Shown here: positions 1-7,569 of the stretch, in pieces
How positions within the stretch are numbered: the first letter of the stretch is position 1
How the letters are laid out: every line of letters starts with the position of its first letter
Made by a program: the position numbers and the translations under genes
Source of the DNA: Pseudomonas viridiflava
Lineage (GTDB): Bacteria > Pseudomonadota > Gammaproteobacteria > Pseudomonadales > Pseudomonadaceae
DNA: 64,000 bases
Assembly (NCBI RefSeq): GCF_900590885.1
Contig: NZ_UUON01000051.1
Coordinates: forward strand, 248,001-312,000
Direction: 5' to 3'
The notes under the pieces: generated by a model
Databases searched by the model: none
Told to the model about the DNA's origin: nothing
Seen by the model: only the letters and a program-made list of their open reading frames with translations

Positions 1-2579
1 TTGGTGCCGAGGTTGTCACGCATCTTCGCGCGCATCTCGCTGACCTCCTGGCGCAGCGTGGCCAAGTCGCGCTCACGCCCCAACACTTTAGCCCGTACCT
101 GCTCGAACGCCTGGCCCACATCCTGGCTGCCGACCAGCACCCGCGCGCGGATCAGGGCCTGATGCTCCCAGGTCCAGGCTTCATTTTGTTGATAGCGCTC
201 GAACGCCCCCAGCGAACTCACCAGCAAACCGGACGCGCCGGAAGGTCGCAGGCGCATGTCCACTTCATACAACTGGCCAGAGTTGGTCTGGGTGGTCAGC
301 AGGTGAATGATCCGCTGGCCCAGGCGGGTAAAGAACTGCGCGCCATCAATCGGCTTGGCACCGTCGGTTTCGGCTTGCGGGTCGCCGTCGTGGACAAATA
401 CCAGGTCCAGGTCGGAACCATGCCCCAGTTCGATCCCGCCGACTTTGCCATAGCCGACAATGATGAACCCCGGGTCGCACAGGGTGCCGTCCAGCCGCTG
501 CGGCGAGCCGTGGCGCGCCACGGTCTGGCGCCAGGCCAGGGCCAGCACTTGTTCGAGGATGGCTTCGGCGAGCCAGGTGAGGTAGTCGCTGACTTTCATC
601 AACGGCAGGCTGCCGGCGATTTCCGAGGCGGCCACGCGCAGGCGGTGGGCCAGTTTGAAGTGACGCAGGGCTTCCATCTGCTGCTCAAGGTCGTCCTCGG
701 GGATGCGCGTGAGGCGCTCGCGCAGCTCGGCGGCGAGTTCCGGCGCCAAGGGCGGCTTGAACAGGCGGCCTTCGTTGAGCAATTCATCCAGCAGCAGCGG
801 GAAGCGCGTGATCTGCTCGGCGATCCACGGGCTGGCGGCGCACAGGGTCAACAGGCGGCGCAGGGCATCGGGGTTTTCGGTGAGCAACACCAGATAAGCG
901 GAACGCCGCGCGACGGCTTCCACCAACGGCAGCACGCGCTCCAGCACCAGGTCCGGGTTGGCGTGTTCAACGGCCTGGGCCAGCAGGCGCGGAATAAACG
1001 CATCCAGCCGCTCGCGGCCCAAGCGCTGCATAGCGCGCAATTGCGGGCTGCCGCGCAGGCCGGCGAGGGCCTTGAGGGCCTTATTTGCATCGGTGAAACC
1101 GCCCTCGGCAAGCTGGCGGCAGGCAGCGTCTTCGTCCTGGGATTCTTCCCACAGCGGCAACCACTCCCCGCCCACGACCAGCTCGCCTTCTTCGCCGTCT
1201 TCTTCATCAGGATCGGCAATCACTTGGCGGAAGTGCCAATCCACCCGGCCACGCCAGTGCATCAGGCGCTCATGGAACGTGGCCCAGTCGGCAAAACCCA
1301 ACATAAAGGCAATGCGCGCCTGGTCTTCCGGGGTGTGGGGGAGCATTTGCGTCTGGCGATCGGCAATCGCCTGGATCGCGTGTTCGGTGTAGCGCAAAAA
1401 TTCATAGCCATTGCGCAACTCGGCGATCACCGCCGGCGGCAGGTAGCCCTGGCCTTCGAGGGTGCCGAGCACCTTGAGCAGCGGGCGCTGTTGCAGGCTG
1501 AGGTCGCGGCCGCCGTGGATCAGCTGGAACGCCTGGGCGATAAATTCCACTTCGCGGATGCCGCCCGAGCCCAGCTTGATATTGTCGGCCATGCCCTTGC
1601 GCCGCACTTCCTGCTGGATCAGCTGCTTCATGGTGCGCAGCGCTTCGATGGCGGAAAAGTCCAGGTAACGGCGGTACACGAAGGGTCGCAACATATCCAG
1701 CAACTGCGCGCCAGCCAACTGGTCGCCGGCCACCACGCGGGCCTTGATCATCGCGTAGCGCTCCCAGTCGCGGCCCTGGTCCTGGTAGTACTGCTCCAGC
1801 GCATTGAAACTGAGCACCAGCGCGCCGGCCGACCCGTAGGGACGCAGGCGCATGTCGACACGGAACACGAAGCCGTCGACGGTCATCGGGTCGAGGGCCT
1901 TGATCAGTTTTTGACCAAGGCGAATGAAGAATTCCTGGTTATCCAGCGAGCGCTTCACGCCGACGGTCTCGCCGCCTTCGGGGTAGGCAAAGATCAGGTC
2001 GATATCCGACGACAGGTTCAACTCCACCGCGCCGAGCTTGCCCATGCCGAGGATGACCATGTGCTGGGCTTCGCCGCTGCGCCGGCCGGTAGGCGTGCCG
2101 AATTGCACGCAGTGGCGCTGGTACAACCACTGGTAGGCCTGATCGATGCTGGCGTCGGCCATGTCGGAGAGGTCGCGGCAGGTTTGCACCAGGTCGGCCT
2201 GGCGGGTCAGGTCGCGCCAGATGATGCGCACTTGCTGGCGCGTGCGCTGGCGGCGCAGTACGCGGCCCAGTTCATCTTCTGTTTCGGCCTGTTGCACCGC
2301 GCCGGCGATCTGGCTGCACAGCTCACCCGGCGCAAAGCCGCGGTCCAGCTCACCCCAGGCTACGAGCTCGAGCAACATCAAAGGGTCACGAACACTCTGT
2401 TCAATCACGAAATCACTGGCGGCGCACACCCGGGCGAAGTCGGCCCACCGTTGCGGCGTCCACGCAGAAAGTCCATGATCGTCGTCCAGCGCGGCCACGG
2501 CGTCACGAAATGACTGCTCGGCCCGCTGGGCGTAAGGCAAGAGAATGGCCGGCAGTTTGGCCAGCGTTGGAAGGCTCAT
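1..2579 (-). CDS. glnE: Bifunctional glutamine synthetase adenylyltransferase/adenylyl-removing enzyme, 3' end missing
   Basis: GlnE covalently switches glutamine synthetase off (adenylylation) and on (deadenylylation) in response to PII status, so it sets nitrogen assimilation. The frame opens with ATG at 2579 (MSLPTLAKLP) and stays open to the window edge, giving about 859 residues of a protein usually near 980. The C-terminal part is therefore outside the window. Two nucleotidyltransferase-type motifs are visible: SSDIDLIFAYP near residue 190 (adenylyl-removing half) and GSDLDLVFVHDGD near residue 720 (adenylylating half). This double arrangement is diagnostic of GlnE. The gene is divergent from aceE. 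A long open frame on the opposite strand here is only its GC-rich shadow. Confidence 0.96.
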   Translation of the reverse strand, partial: MSLPTLAKLPAILLPYAQRAEQSFRDAVAALDDDHGLSAWTPQRWADFARVCAASDFVIEQSVRDPLMLLELVAWGELDRGFAPGELCSQIAGAVQQAETEDELGRVLRRQRTRQQVRIIWRDLTRQADLVQTCRDLSDMADASIDQAYQWLYQRHCVQFGTPTGRRSGEAQHMVILGMGKLGAVELNLSSDIDLIFAYPEGGETVGVKRSLDNQEFFIRLGQKLIKALDPMTVDGFVFRVDMRLRPYGSAGALVLSFNALEQYYQDQGRDWERYAMIKARVVAGDQLAGAQLLDMLRPFVYRRYLDFSAIEALRTMKQLIQQEVRRKGMADNIKLGSGGIREVEFIAQAFQLIHGGRDLSLQQRPLLKVLGTLEGQGYLPPAVIAELRNGYEFLRYTEHAIQAIADRQTQMLPHTPEDQARIAFMLGFADWATFHERLMHWRGRVDWHFRQVIADPDEEDGEEGELVVGGEWLPLWEESQDEDAACRQLAEGGFTDANKALKALAGLRGSPQLRAMQRLGRERLDAFIPRLLAQAVEHANPDLVLERVLPLVEAVARRSAYLVLLTENPDALRRLLTLCAASPWIAEQITRFPLLLDELLNEGRLFKPPLAPELAAELRERLTRIPEDDLEQQMEALRHFKLAHRLRVAASEIAGSLPLMKVSDYLTWLAEAILEQVLALAWRQTVARHGSPQRLDGTLCDPGFIIVGYGKVGGIELGHGSDLDLVFVHDGDPQAETDGAKPIDGAQFFTRLGQRIIHLLTTQTNSGQLYEVDMRLRPSGASGLLVSSLGAFERYQQNEAWTWEHQALIRARVLVGSQDVGQAFEQVRAKVLGRERDLATLRQEVSEMRAKMRDNLGT

Positions 2580-2962
2580 GGTCTATCCTTGATCGGCGCG
2601 TAAATGGCATGTTGCTGTGAACGCAAGAACCACGCTCGGTGAAGGACTGTCGAACAAAGGTTAGAAATAGCTGAAATTAATTTCATTTTGGCAGCCAACA
2701 TCAAACATTCACCTTTTCTTGTTCGCAAATGATCAACAATAACGATTATGCTCACCAGCCAGACCGAGCAATCCGCTCAGTCTTGTGTAGTTTTACTACT
2801 CGTATATACATTCGAAAGGCTGAAATGGCCGACGATTTGTAGTAAAACTACAGGACGCCGAAGCAACCTTCGGCCATCCAAGAATTTATGTCGTCTGCCC
2901 ACAAGGCCAGTCGCAAACTTCAGGCAACCGATTCTGGTAGCCTTTCCGCCCTGGAGCAAGCC
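2580..2962. other. Divergent glnE/aceE upstream region
   Basis: This is a non-coding stretch between divergent genes, visibly more AT-rich than its flanks. It contains the two TGTAGT-N3-ACTAC palindromes listed separately. I found no convincing complete sigma-70 promoter. TTGTTC at 2719 followed by GATTAT at 2744 has an overly long 19-base spacer. A frame continuous with aceE extends up to an ATG at 2888, but that start has no ribosome binding site, so 2888-2962 is treated as leader. Confidence 0.6.
2786..2852. promoter_or_regulatory. Two operator-like palindromes upstream of aceE
   Basis: TGTAGTTTTACTACT (2786-2800) and TGTAGTAAAACTACA (2838-2852) are reverse complements of each other over 14 of 15 bases. 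Each is itself a palindrome: TGTAGT-N3-ACTACA is perfect in the second and one base off in the first. Their centres are 52 bp apart, about five helical turns. The sequence resembles the TGTART-WWW-AYTACA pattern that I recall for HexR, the RpiR-family sugar-phosphate repressor of central carbon genes in proteobacteria. A GntR-type (PdhR-like) regulator is the alternative. The pairing is seen directly; the regulator is inferred. Confidence 0.6.
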
Positions 2963-5608
2963 ATGCAAGACCTCGATCCCGTCGAAACCCAGGAATGGCT
3001 GGACGCCCTGGAATCGGTTCTCGACAAAGAAGGCGAAGACCGTGCTCACTACCTGATGACCCGTATGGGCGAACTCGCAACCCGCAGCGGTTCGCAATTG
3101 CCTTACGCCATCACTACACCGTACCGCAACACCATCCCCGTTACCCACGAAGCACGCATGCCTGGCGACCTGTTCATGGAACGCCGCATTCGCTCGCTGG
3201 TACGTTGGAACGCCATGGCGATGGTAATGCGCACGAACTTGAAAGATTCTGACCTGGGCGGTCACATCTCCAGCTTCGCTTCCAGCGCAACCCTGTATGA
3301 CATCGGCTTCAACTACTTCTTCCAGGCCCCGACCGACGAACACGGCGGCGACCTGATCTACTTCCAGGGCCACACCTCGCCAGGCGTCTACGCCCGCGCG
3401 TTCATGGAAGGCCGCATCACCGAAGACCAGATGAACAACTTCCGCCAGGAAGTCGACGGTGGCGGCTTGTCGTCGTACCCGCACCCATGGCTGATGCCTG
3501 ATTTCTGGCAGTTCCCGACTGTGTCCATGGGCCTTGGCCCGATCCAGGCGATCTACCAGGCACGCTTCATGAAGTACCTGGAAGCCCGTGGTTTCATCCC
3601 GGAAGGCAAGCAGAAAGTCTGGTGTTTCCTGGGCGACGGCGAGTGCGACGAGCCGGAATCCCTGGGTGCCATCTCCCTGGCCGGCCGCGAGAAGCTGGAC
3701 AACCTGATCTTCGTCATCAACTGCAACCTGCAGCGCCTCGACGGCCCGGTTCGCGGCAACGGCAAGATCATCCAGGAACTCGAAGGCGTGTTCCGCGGTG
3801 CACACTGGAACGTGACCAAAGTCATCTGGGGCCGTTTCTGGGACCCACTGCTGGCCAAGGACGTCGACGGCATCCTGCAACGTCGCATGGACGAAGTCAT
3901 CGACGGCGAGTACCAGAACTACAAAGCCAAAGACGGCGCGTTCGTGCGTGAACACTTCTTCAACACGCCAGAACTCAAGGCGATGGTTGCAGACCTGTCC
4001 GACGACGAGATCTGGAAACTCAACCGTGGCGGCCACGACCCGTACAAGGTCTACGCGGCGTACCACGAAGCGGTCAACCACAAAGAACAACCAACCGTCA
4101 TCCTGGCCAAGACCATCAAGGGTTATGGCACCGGTGCCGGCGAAGCGAAGAACACTGCGCACAACACCAAGAAAGTCGATGTCGACAGCCTGAAGTTGTT
4201 CCGCGACCGTTTCGACATCCCGGTCAAAGACGAAGAGCTGGAGAACCTGCCGTTCTTCAAGCCAGAGCCAAACAGCGCCGAAGCCCGCTACCTGGCCGAG
4301 CGCCGCGCCGCACTGGGCGGTTTCGTGCCACAGCGCCGTGCGCAGAGCTTCAGCGTACCGACGCCGGACCTCAGCACCCTCAAGGCTATCCTTGACGGTT
4401 CGGGCGACCGTGAAATCTCCACCACCATGGCCTTCGTGCGCATCCTGGCGCAGCTGGTCAAGGACAAGGAAATCGGCCCGCGCATCGTTCCGATCATCCC
4501 GGACGAAGCCCGTACCTTCGGTATGGAAGGCATGTTCCGTCAGTTGGGCATCTACTCCTCCGTCGGCCAGCTCTACGAGCCAGTCGATAAAGACCAGGTG
4601 ATGTTCTACAAGGAAGACAAGAAGGGCCAGATCCTCGAAGAAGGCATCAACGAAGCGGGCGCCATGAGCTCCTTCATCGCTGCCGGTACTTCGTACTCCA
4701 GCCACAACCAGCCGATGCTGCCGTTCTACATCTTCTACTCGATGTTCGGTTTCCAGCGCATTGGCGACCTGGCGTGGGCGGCAGGCGACAGCCGTACCCG
4801 TGGCTTCCTGATCGGCGGTACCGCCGGCCGGACTACGTTGAACGGCGAAGGCCTGCAACACGAAGACGGTCACAGCCACATCCTGGCTGCCACCATCCCG
4901 AACTGCCGCACCTTTGATCCAACCTACGGCTACGAGCTGGCGGTGATCATCCAGGACGGCATGAAGAAGATGACCGAAGAGCAGCAGGACGTTTTCTACT
5001 ACATCACCGTGATGAACGAGTCCTACCAGCAGCCAGCCATGCCGGCCGGTGTCGAGGAAGGCATCATCAAGGGCATGTACCTGCTCGAAGAAGACACCAA
5101 GGAAGCAGCGCACCACGTACAGCTGATGGGCTCCGGCACCATCCTGCGCGAAGTGCGTGAAGCGGCGAAGATCTTGCGTGACGAGTTCAACGTCGGCGCC
5201 GACGTGTGGAGCGTTACCAGCTTCAACGAACTGCGCCGCGACGGCCTGGCCGTTGAGCGCAACAACCGCCTGCACCCTGGCCAGAAGCCACAACTGAGCT
5301 ACGTCGAAGAATGCCTGAACGGCCGTAAAGGTCCGGTCATCGCGTCCACCGACTACATGAAGCTGTTTGCTGAACAGATTCGCCAGTGGGTCCCGTCCAA
5401 GGAATTCAAAGTCCTGGGCACCGACGGTTTCGGTCGCAGTGACAGCCGTAAAAAGCTGCGTCACTTCTTCGAAGTCGACCGTCATTTCGTGGTGTTGGCA
5501 GCCCTGGAAGCCTTGGCTGACCGTGGTGAGATCGAACCTAAGGTGGTGGCTGACGCCATCGTCAAGTTCGGGATCAACCCGGAAAAACGCAACCCACTGG
5601 ACTGCTGA
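2963..5608 (+). CDS. aceE: Pyruvate dehydrogenase E1 component (homodimeric)
   Basis: Thiamine-diphosphate-dependent E1 of the pyruvate dehydrogenase complex. It decarboxylates pyruvate and reductively acetylates the lipoyl groups of AceF in the cytoplasm. The protein is 881 residues, the normal size for the homodimeric gamma-proteobacterial E1. The ThDP/Mg motif begins GDGECDEPES near nt 3635 and ends at the NCN triplet near nt 3720. The ATG at 2963 (MQDLDPVETQEWLD) is chosen because GGAG lies 6 bases upstream and it matches the family N-terminus. A 25-residue upstream extension to ATG 2888 has no ribosome binding site. aceF follows after 11 bp, so the two form an operon. Confidence 0.97.
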   Translation: MQDLDPVETQEWLDALESVLDKEGEDRAHYLMTRMGELATRSGSQLPYAITTPYRNTIPVTHEARMPGDLFMERRIRSLVRWNAMAMVMRTNLKDSDLGGHISSFASSATLYDIGFNYFFQAPTDEHGGDLIYFQGHTSPGVYARAFMEGRITEDQMNNFRQEVDGGGLSSYPHPWLMPDFWQFPTVSMGLGPIQAIYQARFMKYLEARGFIPEGKQKVWCFLGDGECDEPESLGAISLAGREKLDNLIFVINCNLQRLDGPVRGNGKIIQELEGVFRGAHWNVTKVIWGRFWDPLLAKDVDGILQRRMDEVIDGEYQNYKAKDGAFVREHFFNTPELKAMVADLSDDEIWKLNRGGHDPYKVYAAYHEAVNHKEQPTVILAKTIKGYGTGAGEAKNTAHNTKKVDVDSLKLFRDRFDIPVKDEELENLPFFKPEPNSAEARYLAERRAALGGFVPQRRAQSFSVPTPDLSTLKAILDGSGDREISTTMAFVRILAQLVKDKEIGPRIVPIIPDEARTFGMEGMFRQLGIYSSVGQLYEPVDKDQVMFYKEDKKGQILEEGINEAGAMSSFIAAGTSYSSHNQPMLPFYIFYSMFGFQRIGDLAWAAGDSRTRGFLIGGTAGRTTLNGEGLQHEDGHSHILAATIPNCRTFDPTYGYELAVIIQDGMKKMTEEQQDVFYYITVMNESYQQPAMPAGVEEGIIKGMYLLEEDTKEAAHHVQLMGSGTILREVREAAKILRDEFNVGADVWSVTSFNELRRDGLAVERNNRLHPGQKPQLSYVEECLNGRKGPVIASTDYMKLFAEQIRQWVPSKEFKVLGTDGFGRSDSRKKLRHFFEVDRHFVVLAALEALADRGEIEPKVVADAIVKFGINPEKRNPLDC

Positions 5609-5619
5609 GGAGATTTTTT

Positions 5620-7254
5620 GTGAGCGAACTCATTCGCGTACCTGACATCGGCAGCGGTGAAGGTGAAGTAATCGAGCTGTTTGTGAAGGTCGGCGACAAA
5701 GTCGAAGCCGACCAGAGCATCCTGACCCTGGAATCGGACAAGGCGAGCATGGAAATCCCTGCTCCCAAGGCCGGCGTGGTCAAGAGCCTGAAAGTGAAGC
5801 TGGGCGACCGCCTGAAAGAAGGCGACGAACTGCTGGAACTGGAAATCGAAGGCGCCGCTGATGCGGCTCCTGCTGCTGCGGCTGCACCAGCGCCTGCTGC
5901 CGAAAAACCTGCTGCTGCCGAGGCCCCAGCGGCCCCGGCTGCTGCACCGACCGCTGCGACTGTCCAGGACATTCATGTTCCGGACATCGGTTCGTCGGGC
6001 AAGGCCAAGATCATCGAGCTGCTGGTCAAGGTCGGCGACACCGTCGAAGCCGACCAGTCGCTGATCACCCTGGAGTCCGACAAGGCCTCCATGGAAATCC
6101 CTTCGCCGGCTGCCGGCGTGGTGGAAAGCATCGCGGTCAAGCTGGAAGACGAAGTTGGCACTGGCGACTTCATCCTCAAGCTGAAAGTACAAGGCGCTGC
6201 AGCTGCCGCTGCTCCAGCCCCGGCTGCTGCTCCGGCCGCCAAGGCTGAAGCTGCACCGGCTGCCGCCGCACCTGCGCCTGCTGCAAAAGCCGAGGCCGCT
6301 CCGGCCCCTGCCGCTGCTGCACCTGCGCCAAGCGGTGCCAAAGTTCACGCCGGCCCTGCCGTGCGTCAACTGGCCCGTGAGTTCGGCGTAGAGCTCAACG
6401 CTGTGTCGGCCACCGGCCCGCACGGTCGTGTGCTGAAAGAAGACGTGCAGGTTTACGTCAAAAACATGATGCAGAAAGCCAAGGAAGCGCCGGCTGCTGG
6501 CGGCGCTACCGGTGGTTCGGGCATTCCGCCGATCCGCACCGTGGACTTCAGCCGCTTCGGCGAAACCGAAGAAGTGCCGATGACCCGCCTGATGCAAATC
6601 GGCGCGGCCGGCCTGCACGCCAGCTGGCTGAACATCCCGCACGTGACTCAGTTCGACCAGGCCGACATCACCGACCTGGAAGCTTTCCGCGTTGCGCAGA
6701 AAGCCGTGGCCGAGAAGGCCGGCGTGAAACTGACCGTGCTGCCACTGCTGCTCAAAGCCTGTGCGCACCTGCTCAAGGAGCTGCCGGACTTCAACAGTTC
6801 GCTGGCGCCAAGCGGCAAGGCGATCATTCGCAAGAAGTACGTCAACGTTGGCTTCGCCGTCGACACCCCGGATGGCCTGCTGGTGCCGGTCATCAAGAAC
6901 GTCGACCAGAAGAGCCTGCTGCAGCTGGCCGCTGAGGCTGCTGCACTGGCTGCCAAGGCGCGTGACAAGAAGCTCACCCCGGACGACATGCAGGGCGCGT
7001 GCTTCACCATCTCCAGCCTCGGTCACATTGGCGGTACTGGCTTCACGCCAATCGTCAACGCGCCGGAAGTGGCGATCCTGGGTGTGTCCAAGGCCACTAT
7101 CCAGCCTGTGTGGGACGGTAAAGCATTCCAGCCGAAGCTGATGCTGCCGCTGTCGCTGTCCTACGATCACCGTGTGATCAACGGCGCCGCTGCTGCACGC
7201 TTCACGCAGCGCCTGAGCCAACTGCTCAACGACATCCGCACCATCTTGCTGTAA
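5620..7254 (+). CDS. aceF: Dihydrolipoamide acetyltransferase (pyruvate dehydrogenase E2)
   Basis: Core E2 subunit of pyruvate dehydrogenase, passing acetyl groups from lipoyl-lysine to CoA. It is 544 residues and starts with GTG, preceded by GAGGAG. Two lipoyl domains are visible with the ESDKAS motif, with lipoylated lysines expected at K41 and K155. They are separated by long Ala/Pro-rich flexible linkers. An E1/E3 peripheral-subunit-binding domain (GPAVRQLAREFGV) follows near residue 245, then the catalytic domain ending in SYDHRVINGAAAARF. The Asn in place of the usual Asp of DHRVIDG is what I remember from Azotobacter E2, so it is a lineage feature and not a defect. Many E2 proteins have one or three lipoyl domains; this one has two. 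Confidence 0.97.
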   Translation: MSELIRVPDIGSGEGEVIELFVKVGDKVEADQSILTLESDKASMEIPAPKAGVVKSLKVKLGDRLKEGDELLELEIEGAADAAPAAAAAPAPAAEKPAAAEAPAAPAAAPTAATVQDIHVPDIGSSGKAKIIELLVKVGDTVEADQSLITLESDKASMEIPSPAAGVVESIAVKLEDEVGTGDFILKLKVQGAAAAAAPAPAAAPAAKAEAAPAAAAPAPAAKAEAAPAPAAAAPAPSGAKVHAGPAVRQLAREFGVELNAVSATGPHGRVLKEDVQVYVKNMMQKAKEAPAAGGATGGSGIPPIRTVDFSRFGETEEVPMTRLMQIGAAGLHASWLNIPHVTQFDQADITDLEAFRVAQKAVAEKAGVKLTVLPLLLKACAHLLKELPDFNSSLAPSGKAIIRKKYVNVGFAVDTPDGLLVPVIKNVDQKSLLQLAAEAAALAAKARDKKLTPDDMQGACFTISSLGHIGGTGFTPIVNAPEVAILGVSKATIQPVWDGKAFQPKLMLPLSLSYDHRVINGAAAARFTQRLSQLLNDIRTILL

Positions 7255-7259
7255 CCCGC

Positions 7260-7352
7260 AGCGCGCCTCCCCTTCACCGGGAAGGCGCGCTTGCAACGAT
7301 TTCCGAGCGCCACGCTCGTACCTCAACCCCGCCCTCTGGCGGGGCTTTTTTT
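7260..7352 (+). terminator. Terminator of the aceEF operon (two hairpins)
   Basis: The first hairpin pairs AGCGCGCCT (7260-7268) with AGGCGCGCT (7283-7291) and has no U tract. The second pairs CCCCGCC (7327-7333) with GGCGGGG (7338-7344) around a 4-base loop and is followed by GCTTTTTTT, a classic intrinsic terminator. The pair lies directly downstream of aceF. Confidence 0.9.
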
Positions 7353-7569
7353 GCCTGTTTTGCGCGAATAAATTGGACAGACAAAACAGGTTTGTACACC
7401 TTCCATCACCGCGACTGTAGAAATCCCCCGCGCGGCCGATAACACCCTTATAGCACTTAGCCTTCATCCTCTCTTGTCAGCCCGCGCCGCATGATGCAAC
7501 CTTGCCGCAGGCAACAGAAAAGAGGGCGTGAGCCCGGCGCCGTGCGCGTTATTTCAAGTGAGTTCCCCC
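7353..7569. other. dipA upstream region
   Basis: Non-coding leader between the aceF terminator and dipA. TTGTAC near 7391 with TGTAGA about 18 bases downstream is a weak promoter-like pair. Nothing else convincing was seen. Confidence 0.35.

Noticed and set aside
2888..2962. Longer N-terminus for AceE from ATG 2888
   Set aside because: There is no ribosome binding site before 2888, whereas ATG 2963 has GGAG at good spacing and the usual family N-terminus.
2777..5485. Very long open frame antisense to aceE (and similar ones antisense to putA, the MMPL gene, dipA and glnE)
   Set aside because: Codon third-position GC bias keeps antisense frames open in this genome. The translations show no family motifs, while the sense frames are unmistakable core genes.
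5860..6345. Ala/Pro-rich repeats in aceF taken as a repeat expansion
   Set aside because: Such linkers between lipoyl and binding domains are normal for dihydrolipoamide acetyltransferases.
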